A stretch of DNA of 64,000 nucleotides from contig NZ_VMRJ01000008.1 of the NCBI RefSeq assembly GCF_007713685.1, positions 1 through 64,000 on the forward strand. Reading direction: 5' to 3'. A program made the position numbers and the translations under genes. Below, piece after piece: positions 44,255-53,084 of the stretch. The stretch is from Hymenobacter setariae. GTDB lineage: Bacteria > Bacteroidota > Bacteroidia > Cytophagales > Hymenobacteraceae. Each line of letters begins with the position of its first letter. The first letter of the stretch is position 1. The notes below the pieces were generated by a model. The model was not told where the DNA came from and made no database searches. It was given only the letters and a program-made list of their open reading frames with translations.

Positions 44255-45907
44255 ATGCTTACAACCACTCCTGCTGCTCACGTGGCCCACGCAATCATTC
44301 GCATCGAAAAGATAAAAACCAGGCAAGGCATCGGGCAGCGGCAAGCCCACAACGACCGCAGCAAATACACCCCTAATGCGGACGAGTCCCGAAGTCATCT
44401 GAACCAGGAATATCTGAACACCGAAAACCAGGCAATTGTAAAATTGGTGGATAAGCGGATGGAGGCAGCCGGACTGGGTAAGCCCAAGGAGGGGGCGGTA
44501 CTGTGCGTGGAGGTACTGATAACGGCCGGGCCAAAGGCGGAAATCTGGCAGCGGGACAAGCAGACGGGAGAGGCGGCCGACATGCGGGGCAGCGAGTGGG
44601 AAAAGGAAACCCTGGCCTGGGCCAAGCGGGAATGGGGCGATAATCTGGTCGCCATGAAGCTGCACCAGGATGAGAAGACCCCGCATTTTCAGTGCTTCGT
44701 GGTGCCCATTTTGGGCAAGGGCGGGGGACTGGCCGGCGAAGTAAATTTGGAGAATAGCAAGGGGGCCAGGCTGTCGGCCCGCGACATGTTTTCTCCCCAG
44801 ACGCTCTCGCAGCTGCAAACGGATTTTGCGGAAGCCATGCAGCCGTTTGGCCTGGAGCGGGGTATCAAGGGCAGTCGGGCAGAGCACAAAACGATGCGGC
44901 AGATGTACGCCCTAGGAGGCGAGAAAGCGGCGGAAATAGCCCCCCTGGTTGAACCCATTGAGCCGCAGCCCTTCGTGCTGGCTACCCCTCCCCGAAGTTT
45001 GTTCGGTAAGGGCCTCGAAGAGTGGCGAGCTAAACAGCAGGAAGAAATCAATGCAGAAATCGCCCGCCAGGTGGAGGCCGCAAACAAGCGGCTAGGAACG
45101 GTTGGTGCGGTAGCTGTAGCCGCGTCGGGGGCTGCCGAGGAGTCGGAGCGGTCGCGCACCTGGGCGGGCGATTCGCTCCAGAAGGCTGATGCGGCACGCA
45201 ATGAAGCGAAGAACGCGCAAGACGAAGTGAAGAAGGAAGCCAGCCAGGCCCAGGCCGAGCGGGAGCGTCACGCCGCCGAGCTTGACAAGGTGCTGCTTCA
45301 GGTCGCGCAGGGTGCGCTGCCGGCCGACTTGTTGCAACGGGGGCAGGACCTGGTGGCCCAGCAGATGGACGACCTGCGCCAGGCTTGGCCAGTACCAGCG
45401 GCTCTGCGCGTGCAGGCTGAGCAGGCGGAGAAAGCCGGTGATTACGGCTTGGTAGCGGAACTACGCTACGGTAAAGTTCTGGAGGCGGAACAGCAAGTGG
45501 CGCTTTGCCGGGAGCAGGTGCAGGTCACGCCGGCTGGTCGGGCTCTGATAGCGGAACTGGAGGAGGCCGACCGGAAAGCACTAGCCGAGGCCCAGAAGCA
45601 GGTAGAAGCACAGCAAGCCGCCGAGACCCGTGAAAAGGAGCGCGTGGCCGAGCAGGAGCGCCTGGCTCGGGAACAGGCTGCTGAACAAGCGCGCGCGCAG
45701 CGGGCCGCGCAGGAACAGGCGGTCCAGGAAGAAGAAGCGAGAAAGACTCAACAGGCGGCCACTGACGCCGCCGCTGCTAAAAACGAAACAGCTGAGCGGC
45801 CGCAAGACGCTGGCAGCTGGGAGCAGAATCCCCAGGCCGGTGCATTCCCCACGCAAATCATCGACCAGCCAAGTCAAGACAAGGATGAGGAAATAGATTG
45901 GTATTAG
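44255..45907 (+). CDS. mobV: MobV-family relaxase
   Basis: A 550-residue mobilisation protein that would nick oriT for conjugal transfer with helper functions. Motif I is AHNDRSKYTPNADESRSHLN. The metal/catalytic motif is LHQDEKTPHFQCFVVP, where the last His of the classical HxDExTPHxH is Gln, as in some Bacteroidota relatives. The C-terminal 300 residues are a long Ala/Glu/Gln-rich coiled coil (AEQERLAREQAAEQARAQRA) ending acidic. No type IV secretion gene is visible, so the plasmid is mobilisable rather than self-transmissible on this evidence. Confidence 0.92.
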   Translation: MLTTTPAAHVAHAIIRIEKIKTRQGIGQRQAHNDRSKYTPNADESRSHLNQEYLNTENQAIVKLVDKRMEAAGLGKPKEGAVLCVEVLITAGPKAEIWQRDKQTGEAADMRGSEWEKETLAWAKREWGDNLVAMKLHQDEKTPHFQCFVVPILGKGGGLAGEVNLENSKGARLSARDMFSPQTLSQLQTDFAEAMQPFGLERGIKGSRAEHKTMRQMYALGGEKAAEIAPLVEPIEPQPFVLATPPRSLFGKGLEEWRAKQQEEINAEIARQVEAANKRLGTVGAVAVAASGAAEESERSRTWAGDSLQKADAARNEAKNAQDEVKKEASQAQAERERHAAELDKVLLQVAQGALPADLLQRGQDLVAQQMDDLRQAWPVPAALRVQAEQAEKAGDYGLVAELRYGKVLEAEQQVALCREQVQVTPAGRALIAELEEADRKALAEAQKQVEAQQAAETREKERVAEQERLAREQAAEQARAQRAAQEQAVQEEEARKTQQAATDAAAAKNETAERPQDAGSWEQNPQAGAFPTQIIDQPSQDKDEEIDWY

Positions 45908-45928
45908 AACCCACTTTATTAGGGCTGC

Positions 45929-45967
45929 GCAACAAGCCCGGTGCTACCGCAGCACCGGGCTTGTTGC
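45929..45967. terminator. Intrinsic terminator after mobV
   Basis: Perfect 17-bp arms, GCAACAAGCCCGGTGCT at 45929-45945 and its complement at 45951-45967, loop ACCGC. It begins 21 bp after the relaxase stop. Confidence 0.85.
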
Positions 45968-46297
45968 ATTGCACGGCTCAGCTTCTAACCCGCTGCGACT
46001 AGCAGCTAGTTACCTGTATCATGCGTCAAAAGGACGCCTACAATAGATACGAAGTCAGTTGCCAAATTCTTGATTAGTTTACAATCAGAAATCGGCTAAG
46101 CAGCGAGCTGTTTAGTGGTAAAGTTATATTTGTTGTGTATGTGCAGCGGGATTGAAATCGACTGCTTAAGCTGGCTTTTGCACGTTGCTGGCAGCTGGTG
46201 CAAGGCGACACAAGTACTGGTTTCGCTTCGTCCAGGAGGGCTTAGGCCCGGGTGGAGCGAGCTCAGCTACTGGCGGGCAGCGGGTAGAAAGCTACCG
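45968..46297. other. Spacer without gene
   Basis: About 330 bp between the mobV terminator and the 3' end of the thioredoxin-like gene. I see only a short ORF of poor composition and nothing else. Confidence 0.4.
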
Positions 46298-47389
46298 CTA
46301 GTTCAGGTGGCGGGTTAGCACTTGCTTAAGGTCGGACCCGCGCAGGTCCTTGGCCACAATGCGCCCCTCGGGGTCGAGCAGGAAAGTGGCCGGAATGCCC
46401 ACCAGCTGGTACAGGTGCCCGGTGGAGCCCCGCAGGCCTTGCAGGTCGGCCACCTGCGTCCAGGGCAGGCCGTCCTGCTGCACGGCCTGCTGCCAGGCGG
46501 CTGGCTTCTCGTCGAGCGAGACGCTGAGCACCGTGAAGCCCACGCCCTGGTCACGAAACCGTTGGTAGGCGGCGAGCACCGGCGGATTCTCGGCCCGGCA
46601 GGGCTTGCACCAGGAGGCCCAGAAGTCGACCAGCACGTAGCGGCCCCGCAGGCTGCTCAGAGTCACGGACTGCCCGTGCAGGTCGGTGAGAGTGAAGTCC
46701 GGGGCCAGCGCCCCGACGGCCAGCGTAGGGGCCTTGTCGAGCAGCTCGCGCAGGCGGGGCAGGTAGGGGGAGGCAGGCTGCTCGCGGGCAAAGCGCGTGG
46801 TGAGCGAATCGAGCAGGGGCCGGGCGCTGGGGTGCAGGCGCAGGTAGTGGAAGGCCACGTAGGGGGCCAGGTACGAACTGGCCCGGTGGCGCAGCTGGGC
46901 TTGCAGTTGGCGCAGGTGCTTGTCGCTGGCGGTCGCCGCCTGATTGCGCAGCAGCCCGTAGGGCAGCAGGGCTTGCAGCCACTCCACTTCCGGCGAGCCA
47001 CTCAGGTGCAGCTGGTAGACCGGGGCCTGGCGGGTGCTGCTGGGGGCGAGTTCTACTAACCCGCTGAGGTGCTCCTGCCGACCTGCCAGCGGCACGGGTT
47101 GCAGCACGCGCTGCTTGTCAAGGCGCAGCCAGTACACATCGGGGGCGGGCACCCGGCCGTGTAGCACGAAGTGCCCCGTGGCATCGGCCTGGGCTGAGTC
47201 CAGCGCGGGCCACGGCTGGGTATGGCTGGGACGCTCGGCCGCCAATAGGTACACGTGCCGGCCGGCCAGGCGCGAGTCCTGGCCCTCGATGGTGTAGCCG
47301 GGCGCGGCTGCCGATTGGGGCTGTTGGGCTCGGCTCGGTAAAGCTGGTAGCAGGCACAGCAGAGGTGAAAAGAGTAAGTGTGGGCGCAT
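46298..47389 (-). CDS. TlpA/ResA-type thioredoxin-like lipid-face oxidoreductase
   Basis: A 363-residue exported protein. The signal peptide (MRPHLLFSPLLCLLPALPSRAQ) fixes the start at 47389. The first half is a DUF4369-like beta domain (YTIEGQDSRLAGRHVYLLAA) and a helical region, and the second half is an AhpC/TSA-thioredoxin domain. Active site: VDFWASWCKPCRAENP (C-x2-C), then the cis-Pro loop LVGIPATFLLDPEG. The protein reduces or shuffles periplasmic disulfides. Upstream lies a fragment of another gene, so its original operon has been cut. Confidence 0.9.
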   Translation of the reverse strand: MRPHLLFSPLLCLLPALPSRAQQPQSAAAPGYTIEGQDSRLAGRHVYLLAAERPSHTQPWPALDSAQADATGHFVLHGRVPAPDVYWLRLDKQRVLQPVPLAGRQEHLSGLVELAPSSTRQAPVYQLHLSGSPEVEWLQALLPYGLLRNQAATASDKHLRQLQAQLRHRASSYLAPYVAFHYLRLHPSARPLLDSLTTRFAREQPASPYLPRLRELLDKAPTLAVGALAPDFTLTDLHGQSVTLSSLRGRYVLVDFWASWCKPCRAENPPVLAAYQRFRDQGVGFTVLSVSLDEKPAAWQQAVQQDGLPWTQVADLQGLRGSTGHLYQLVGIPATFLLDPEGRIVAKDLRGSDLKQVLTRHLN

Positions 47390-47409
47390 AAAAGAAGGAA
47401 AGAGATAGG

Positions 47410-47565
47410 TTATAATAACTTTCTGGCGGAGCCATGCCGGCGTAGATAAGCGCGGGCTTCCTGGTATTGGGGCTCGTGCTTGCCGGCCTTGTCCACTACT
47501 ACCGCGTAGTAGCGGCAGGCAGCGGCGACGTCCTGCTGCTGCGCCGCGAGGTTGCTTAGGGCAGC
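47410..47565 (-). pseudogene. C-terminal fragment of a tetratricopeptide-like protein
   Basis: A minus-strand frame ending at TAA 47410-47412 reads AALSNLAAQQQDVAAACRYY, then AVVVDKAGKHEPQYQEARAY and LRRHGSARKLL. Helical-pair composition suggests the last repeats of a TPR-like protein. Coding character stops at about 47565, where unrelated DNA begins, and no start is present. It ends 21 bp before the TlpA-like start, so it was probably the preceding gene of that operon. Confidence 0.55.
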
Positions 47566-48122
47566 ATTTGTATACGGACGTTTTACTAAACAAACAGCCC
47601 TGAAAACTGCTGAAAGCGGGCTTTTAGCGGGCAGGTATTATGTTGGAAGCACATCCAGAAGTATAGGGCAGGCAATTCCTGGGTTGAGCGGCGATTCGCT
47701 CGGTTGTTGCCTGGGCCAACCGAAAATTGGGGGCGCCCCGCACCTGTTGATGCGCTCCCAGATTGTTTAGCAGTTGGTGATAACTGATAAGGCGACTATC
47801 AGGCAAAGGCTCGTTAGGGTGCATGGCCCTAGTGACCGGGTGTTTAGCACGACGTCTCCTCAAGCGTAATAGATTTAATCGTACCCCCGAGGAAGTATAA
47901 AAGTATAGCTAGGCGTACCTGGTAATTTAGTGACCTCCGTTTAGAAACAGTCGTTTAATAGGAGCCACGGTAGTTACGTCTGCTTCGAAAATAAAAACAA
48001 GCTCCTGGCACGCTTCCAAAAAGCGCTGGGCGCGCCTCTTTGGAGGCGTTAGGGCACTAAACCTGTAAGCCGCCGAGAAGCGCCTTAAGCAGTACTTTTC
48101 CCAAAAGCACTACCTTTCAGCC
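47566..48122. other. Spacer with no recognisable gene
   Basis: About 550 bp of mixed composition. I found no open frame with plausible coding character and no clear repeat. The boundary at about 47565 looks like a rearrangement junction. Confidence 0.4.
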
Positions 48123-48281
48123 ATGATTAAGGAACCCAAAAATGTGGATTTTTACACAACTGGCCGGCAGCTTTCGGAGCAGGAATTTGCCCGCATCAGC
48201 GAGTGGATTAAGCAGCATAAGGAAAAACAAGCGGCCCACAAATCGAAATCGATAACCGGAACCAAGCCGCCTATCAGCTAG
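48123..48281 (+). CDS. Small 52-residue hypothetical protein
   Basis: A short frame starting at ATG 48123 encodes MIKEPKNVDFYTTGRQLSEQ, then EFARISEWIKQHKEKQAAHK, and ends at TAG 48279-48281. Amphipathic helix content and balanced composition look real. The D-F-Y-T-T-G-R-Q / E-F-A-R-I-S-E-W-I pattern is one I associate with small conserved Cytophagales proteins. Function unknown. It stands alone. Confidence 0.6.
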   Translation: MIKEPKNVDFYTTGRQLSEQEFARISEWIKQHKEKQAAHKSKSITGTKPPIS

Positions 48282-48450
48282 GGTTATGGCCCCAACAGGC
48301 TGATTAGCGGACTTGGGTGATGGAGGAAGAAGCCGGGTGGAAGGCCACTGCCTACCCGACTTGAGCGACCTTAGCTTGGCTGGTGCTGGGTCTGTACCAA
48401 ACTTTTAACCGAGGCCAGAGTCAGCGGCGCGGTGGGCTGGACCACCGGAG

Positions 48451-48999
48451 CTATTTCAGCAGCTTCGCCTTTTGCGCGTCGTACTCGGCTTTGGTCAGCA
48501 CCTTCTGGTCGTAAAGCTTTTTGAGCTTGAGCAGTTCGTCGGCCGTGCTCAGGGGCGGGGCGGTGCTGGCGGGCGCGGCGGCGGAGACCGCGGCAGTACG
48601 CGTGTGGGCCGTGATGATTTCCCCCGCCGCTTCGGCCGCGTTCAAATCCACGCAGCCGTTCAGCGTGTTAGCTTTCACGACGGCGACGGTCTTTTCGCCG
48701 AAATTGCGCGAGCGCTGCACCCGGATATCCTTTACCCGCACCCAGAGGTTACTCAGCTGGGAGGTGAAGTTCTGCTGCTTGCTGCCCGTAAACACGTTGT
48801 CGGGCACGAACACGTATTGGAAGTCGCCATTGGGCAGCGTGCCACGGCCCAGGCGCAGGGTATCACCGGGGCGGATAAGGGTGCCGGCGGCCGTGGTAAA
48901 GGTCGGCACGGACTTGCCCACGATTTGCGCCCGGGCGGTCTGCGGCCAGGCCAGGTGAAGGAGTAGCGCAACCAGACCCGAGGAGTAAGAACGCTGCAT
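48451..48999 (-). CDS. Secreted protein with C-terminal SHOCT domain
   Basis: A 182-residue protein with signal peptide (MQRSYSSGLVALLLHLAWPQ ... ARAQ). A beta-rich middle follows (DTLRLGRGTLPNGDFQYVFV). The SHOCT module is at the C-terminus: STADELLKLKKLYDQKVLTK, then AEYDAQKAKLL. SHOCT is a short oligomerisation or nucleic-acid-associated helix pair. It is 70 bp from a lipoprotein gene on the same strand, which is transcribed ahead of it. Confidence 0.75.
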   Translation of the reverse strand: MQRSYSSGLVALLLHLAWPQTARAQIVGKSVPTFTTAAGTLIRPGDTLRLGRGTLPNGDFQYVFVPDNVFTGSKQQNFTSQLSNLWVRVKDIRVQRSRNFGEKTVAVVKANTLNGCVDLNAAEAAGEIITAHTRTAAVSAAAPASTAPPLSTADELLKLKKLYDQKVLTKAEYDAQKAKLLK

Positions 49000-49069
49000 G
49001 AAAAAGGCGTAGAGCTATAGTAGATTAAGAAAGGAATTGCGTGGCCTGAATCCGGACCCGTGGGGAACC

Positions 49070-49672
49070 CTATTGGGCATTCTCGGCTTTGAGTAAGGCC
49101 TGTTTCTTGGCTGCCAACTCAGCTTCCAGGGGCTTGCTGAGCACGTCCAGGGTGCCCTCCCGCCCAAAGCCCCGGGCTTGTTCCGAAAACACGGCCCGGG
49201 CCCGAGTGCCTTCCCAGAAGAGTTGATACTGGCCCTGGGCTTGGCCCGGCCCCAGTAAGTAGATGGCCTCGGCCCGCAGCGTGGCCGCGTCGCCCACCGC
49301 CCGAAACTGGGAGAATTTATTGTCCAAAAACCAGTAGAGTTGGGTCGGTACCTGGGGACGGTGCTTGCCAAACCAGCCAGTGGCCTTGGCGCCGGCAACT
49401 CCCTCGTCGGAGTAGGTGCGCGTCAGTTCCCCGGGGCTAACCGGCAGTAGCCGCATTTTAGGAAAGGCACTTACCGGCTGGCCGAAGGTGTGGCCGGCGA
49501 TACCATTGAGCGAATCAACTTTGGCCCCGAACGGGAACTGGACTGCCGCGGTTTTAGGGGGCACCGCCTGGGTCTCCGGGGTGGAGTTGGAGTCAGCGGA
49601 GGAGCAGCTGCTGAACAGGCTCCCGGCGAGAACGGCCAGGGTCGGGAAGTAGGCGTAAAGGGGTAGGCGCAT
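49070..49672 (-). CDS. Hypothetical lipoprotein
   Basis: A 200-residue exported protein with signal MRLPLYAYFPTLAVLAGSLF and lipobox-like FSSC. The body (FGQPVSAFPKMRLLPVSPGE, QLYWFLDNKFSQFRAVGDAA) is of mixed alpha/beta character. No family recognised. It lies upstream of the SHOCT gene on the same strand, so the two may form an operon. Confidence 0.65.
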   Translation of the reverse strand: MRLPLYAYFPTLAVLAGSLFSSCSSADSNSTPETQAVPPKTAAVQFPFGAKVDSLNGIAGHTFGQPVSAFPKMRLLPVSPGELTRTYSDEGVAGAKATGWFGKHRPQVPTQLYWFLDNKFSQFRAVGDAATLRAEAIYLLGPGQAQGQYQLFWEGTRARAVFSEQARGFGREGTLDVLSKPLEAELAAKKQALLKAENAQ

Positions 49673-49798
49673 CAGGTGCGTAAAGGGAATAAGGAAGTGA
49701 GAGAATTACTTGATAGCAGCTTATCAGGTGCTGATGGCAGGGGGTAAGGCATTAGGGGCGAAGAAGCAAGACGACTAGTTGAAGGGGTGGCCCGTCAG

Positions 49799-50545
49799 CT
49801 AGAACAGCCCCTGCTCGTTCCGTACTGCCGCGCTTGCTAAGCTGGAATATTCCCGGCTCTCGCTCACCTGCACCCGGCAGTAGGGGCATTTAAGGGAGTC
49901 GGATACCAGCTCCAGCCCTGGGTCATAGGTCAGGTAATAAGCCGGGATGCCGCAGCGCGGGAGGGACTCGCCGGCCTCGTAATAATGGTAGGGTACCACG
50001 TGCACTGCGGCCGAGCGCCACCCGGCTGCGGCCGCCCGCACGGGGGGAAGTCGCCGTTGGTATTCGCGTAAATCGGCCGCACTGAGGACCAACCGGATGG
50101 GGGGTAGCAAGTGAACGAGCGCCTGGTGAATCCCCTGCTGGACTTGTTCCAGGAGCGGGCGCAGGACTTCGGGGGTGGGCGGCTGCCCCGCGTCGAGCGC
50201 CGCGGCGGCCGGTTGCAGCAGGCGGTGCACGCGGTTCAGCTGGTAGCCGGCTTCCCGCTGGGCCTCATCCTCGAAGATGTCCCGGAAAGCATGGAGCGGA
50301 ATCCCCTCGTTGTCGGGGGCCAGCACCCAGGCCAGATTAAAGCCCTGGTCCTGGTAGAAGCGCAGCAGCGCGGCCAGGTTAGCCGCCGTGCTGCGGCCGG
50401 TGTCTTCCAGCTGGGCGAGCGCCGCGCCTGACACGCCGGCCTCGCGGGCCACGCGGGCGCGGGGCCAGGCTTTCGGGTCGTACGCTTCCGCGGCCAGTGT
50501 AGTCCGGAGCTGGTGGAAGCGTTCGCCGAGGGGTAGAGCGGGCAT
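49799..50545 (-). CDS. XRE-like regulator with C-terminal Cys domain
   Basis: A 248-residue protein. N-terminal helix-turn-helix: LGERFHQLRTTLAAEAYDPK, then RARVAREAGVSGAALAQLED. A helical middle follows. The C-terminus has SLPRCGIPAYYLTYDPGLEL and LKCPYCRVQVSES, where CPYC with the earlier Cys suggests zinc. The start at 50545 is chosen by homology of the HTH to the small XRE proteins nearby. It is divergent from the first small XRE gene (50666). Confidence 0.65.
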   Translation of the reverse strand: MPALPLGERFHQLRTTLAAEAYDPKAWPRARVAREAGVSGAALAQLEDTGRSTAANLAALLRFYQDQGFNLAWVLAPDNEGIPLHAFRDIFEDEAQREAGYQLNRVHRLLQPAAAALDAGQPPTPEVLRPLLEQVQQGIHQALVHLLPPIRLVLSAADLREYQRRLPPVRAAAAGWRSAAVHVVPYHYYEAGESLPRCGIPAYYLTYDPGLELVSDSLKCPYCRVQVSESREYSSLASAAVRNEQGLF

Positions 50546-50665
50546 AGTGGGGGCTGTGGGAAGCAAAGCGGCGTTCCGGAGTTGGGGCAGCAAGGTAGTA
50601 AATAATTTGGTTTTGGATAAGTATGTTATACCAGCAGGCTGGGCGGCAGAGGTGAGTTTGCGGCC

Positions 50666-50914
50666 GTGAAAAATCCGGCCAGTGTCGAGGCCTTCGGCGT
50701 GCATTTGAGAAAGCTGCGGGAAGCGCGGGGGTGGAGCCAACAAGCCCTGGCGGACTATGCGGATGTGGCCAAGCTCACGGTGCAGCGGATTGAGCACGCC
50801 AAGGGAGCACCCACCCTGGATGTATTGGTTTCGCTGGCCCGGGCGCTCCAGCTACCGCTGCGCGAACTGATGGATTTTACCGATGCCGAAAGCAGCGCGG
50901 TAGGGCCGACCTAG
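50666..50914 (+). CDS. Small XRE-family regulator 1
   Basis: An 82-residue HTH protein with a GTG start (GTGAAAAATCC). Core AFGVHLRKLREARGWSQQAL, then VAKLTVQRIEHAKGAPTLDV and LPLRELMDF. It is nearly all one HTH_3 domain. It is one of three paralogues (also 52004 and 52706) that share AFG-HLR-LRE-RGWSQQALAD. It is divergent from the 248-residue XRE-like gene, which it may regulate. Confidence 0.88.
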   Translation: MKNPASVEAFGVHLRKLREARGWSQQALADYADVAKLTVQRIEHAKGAPTLDVLVSLARALQLPLRELMDFTDAESSAVGPT

Positions 50915-51089
50915 CCCGGCATTAGCGGAAGCAATAGCCTGAGTAAGCCAGCTGGTGAGCATAGCTTCGCTGCCAGCAGGCAAACGGGCAAGGCTGTGCG
51001 TCAGCACCAGCGGATTTCCCGAAGTGCGCCGGCTTGCGGGTTGAAGTAGCTACCGGCGGCCCCTCTGCGTGCGCCGGATGCTAGCGCAT
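50915..51089. other. Spacer
   Basis: 175 bp with no gene and no clear repeat. Confidence 0.4.
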
Positions 51090-51332
51090 TCACCAGGCGC
51101 TCACCTCTAAGCCTGCTCCCAGCACCAAGAACCCCCTTAGGCTCAGCCACGCCCAGCGCTGGCCCGCCGATTCGCAAAGCCGGGCCAGCCAGCCCATCGT
51201 GGCGAGCATGACGAGGTATTTGGCCAGCACCGGCAGCGCGTTTGACGAGAACACCACGTTGGCTACCAGGATGCCAAGCCCCAGCGTCCGGAGGCAGGGT
51301 GGTAGGGCGCCCGCGAGCTGAGTAGGCAGCGG
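51090..51332 (-). other. In-frame membrane-type coding stretch after a stop codon
   Basis: Directly after the TAG of the gene at 51333-51893 the same frame stays open for 81 codons, to TGA 51090-51092. It encodes two or three hydrophobic segments (TLGLGILVANVVFSSNALPV, LAKYLVMLATMGWLARL, LSLRGFLVLGAGLEV). It has no ATG before the middle. It may be a small membrane protein from a GTG or CTG start, or the 3' end of a once longer gene. Confidence 0.4.
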
Positions 51333-51893
51333 CTAGCCGGTATAGCCCATCTCGCCGCGGGCGCGGCGCAGCTCGCGTACCTGCTCGTGTACGGTAGCGC
51401 GCGCCAGCGCCGGGGCCACGGTGCTGGCGCGCCCCTGCGGCCCCCGGTGCGTGGCGTGGAAGAGTTCATCAACTACGGAGTTGCCCAGCGCCAGATTGGT
51501 CACTAGCGTAAAGACGCGGCTGCCGTAGGCCCGCGGGTTCGCGGCGATATCTGGCAGGGCTTCCTGGGCCTCGTCCTGGTAGTTGAATAAGCGCTTGAAT
51601 ACGTAGGCGGCGCGGTCCGGGGAGATGGGCGGGTCGAGCTCGGGCAGCTCTGGGGAGTCCGCCAGCCGCTGCGTCAGGTGTTGGAGGTTCTCGTCGTCGA
51701 TGGACACGGCATCGCCCTCCAGCCACAAATCGGGCTTAAGCTGGAGCAGCGCATCGGCCCAGGCGGCAAAGCTGAGCGTCGGAAATTGTTCCGATAGGGC
51801 CACCATCGTGTAAGCCAGGGCCAGGCAAATTTGGTGCGGCGTTGCCTGGGCGTAGGGGATGCAAAGGGGAGTTGGGTCGGGCGAAGGGGTCAT
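51333..51893 (-). CDS. Hypothetical protein, family A copy 1
   Basis: A 186-residue protein of unknown function, related to the gene at 54960-55466. Shared features are an N-terminal PYAQA motif, FPTLS-A-W--AL--(L/F)-P-L---(G/D), then LRQL/LQHL...SP(E/D)LP-LDPPI. The C-terminal part differs. It is transcribed divergently from XRE 2, with a palindrome between them, which suggests XRE-controlled expression. Confidence 0.65.
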   Translation of the reverse strand: MTPSPDPTPLCIPYAQATPHQICLALAYTMVALSEQFPTLSFAAWADALLQLKPDLWLEGDAVSIDDENLQHLTQRLADSPELPELDPPISPDRAAYVFKRLFNYQDEAQEALPDIAANPRAYGSRVFTLVTNLALGNSVVDELFHATHRGPQGRASTVAPALARATVHEQVRELRRARGEMGYTG

Positions 51894-51950
51894 GGATGCA
51901 GGTAATGCAGTGAGGCGCTAGCGGCTGCAAGGTAAGGGGGAAAAAGAAGA

Positions 51951-51972
51951 TTGTAATCACATATGATTACAA
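51951..51972. promoter_or_regulatory. Palindromic operator between family A copy 1 and XRE 2
   Basis: TTGTAATCA, four bases, TGATTACAA: perfect 9-bp arms at 51951-51959 and 51964-51972. It lies in the 110-bp divergent promoter region of the two genes and is a likely XRE-binding site. Confidence 0.65.
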
Positions 51973-52003
51973 GGAAGCTGATTTTTAGGTCAAGCTTGCC
52001 GGG

Positions 52004-52258
52004 GTGAAAAATGAGGTGGTTTTGCTGGCCTTTGGGCAGCACCTGCGCCAATTGCGCGAGGCGCGGGGCTGGAGCCAGCAGGCGCTGGCCGACGTGGCGG
52101 ATGTGTCCAAGCCCACGATTTACCGCATCGAGACGGCCCGTTATTCCGTGACGCTGGATATACTCGTGTCGCTGGCCCAGGCCCTGGAAATTTCGCTGGC
52201 GGAGCTCGTCAGCTTTGTGGGACCCGCTCCTCGCCCGGCGGTGGAGCCTGGACGGTAG
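52004..52258 (+). CDS. Small XRE-family regulator 2
   Basis: An 84-residue HTH protein with a GTG start (GTGAAAAATG) like regulator 1. Core AFGQHLRQLREARGWSQQAL, ADVADVSKPTIYRIETARYS, LEISLAELVSF. Paralogue of the genes at 50666 and 52706. Its 3' end overlaps the decayed family B gene on the other strand. Confidence 0.88.
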   Translation: MKNEVVLLAFGQHLRQLREARGWSQQALADVADVSKPTIYRIETARYSVTLDILVSLAQALEISLAELVSFVGPAPRPAVEPGR

Positions 52259-52589
52259 CATTTGCCGTGGTCCGCGTCGGATACTGGCCAACTGGTTCTG
52301 CCGGAGCTCTGCTCCGTCGGTAGGCGTTTTCACCCTCAGCGCGGCGCAGTTGACTCGCCTCGGTCTTGAGGGTCTGGCGGCGCTCGCGTAAGGCTTCGCG
52401 CAGGGTTAGGCTACTTAAGTGCCCACTTCCCGCTCGATGGACACGGTCAGTATTTCGGGGATGGTGTGCAGGGTGAGGGCCACCAAGCTTTCCAACTCTA
52501 GGGTAAGTAGCGTCCGCTGCTGTCCGCTGCTGCACCTTGGCCCGGTGGCGGGCCCGGCGCAATTGGCGCAAGTGTTTACGGTAGCGCAT
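52209..52589 (-). pseudogene. Family B copy 1, frameshifted
   Basis: Pieces in three frames together match the intact gene at 55599-55892. They are MRYRKHLRQLRRARHRAKVQ, then RTLLTLELESLVALTLHTIP and EILTVSIEREVG, then SLTLREALRERRQTLKTEAS. The first frameshift coincides with a 10-bp tandem duplication, CAGCAGCGGA read twice on the minus strand near 52520-52540. The second is near 52425. The gene is dead but recent enough to read. Confidence 0.75.
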
Positions 52590-52705
52590 AAAGGCAACAG
52601 GCTGCGGGTATTGGAAGCAACGACCGCACAAACTTACGCGCTTTTTTACAAAAGGGGGAACTATATGTCCACAAAGTTCAGACTGCTTGGCCGGAGCTTG
52701 CGACG

Positions 52706-52933
52706 ATGAAGAAACCAGCCAGCGTGCAGGCTTTTGGGCAGCACCTGCGCCGACTGCGGGAAGGCCGGGGCTGGAGTCAGCAGGCGCTGGCCGACGCGGC
52801 GGACATTACCAAGAAAACGGTTTACCGCATGGAGACGGCCCAGACGGTGCCCACGCTGGACGTGCTCGTGTGTCTGGCCGAGGGGCTAGAGATTTCGCTG
52901 GCGGAGCTGGTGACGTTTCCGGCGGCTACCTAG
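52706..52933 (+). CDS. Small XRE-family regulator 3
   Basis: A 75-residue HTH protein (ATG start). Core AFGQHLRRLREGRGWSQQAL, ADAADITKKTVYRMETAQTV, LEISLAELVTF. Third paralogue of the set, closest to regulator 2. It is divergent from the decayed family B gene, so each small XRE faces a minus-strand gene. Confidence 0.88.
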   Translation: MKKPASVQAFGQHLRRLREGRGWSQQALADAADITKKTVYRMETAQTVPTLDVLVCLAEGLEISLAELVTFPAAT

Positions 52934-53084
52934 CGGGGCGGCAGTAGTTTGAGAAAGCGTGGCTTACACCCAGGTAATTACTCCAGCAGTATGGTAGGTG
53001 AGGAAAAATACTATCTTTACCTGTGCTAGATTTTCGCCCCTACCCGCTACAACTGCACTGCTCTCCCTGCGTGTGACCCCTTTC

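Noticed and set aside
48390..48450. Similarity between this stretch and 1115-1165 as copies of one gene
   Set aside because: Only about 35 bases resemble each other and the reading frames differ, so the evidence is too weak to name an element.
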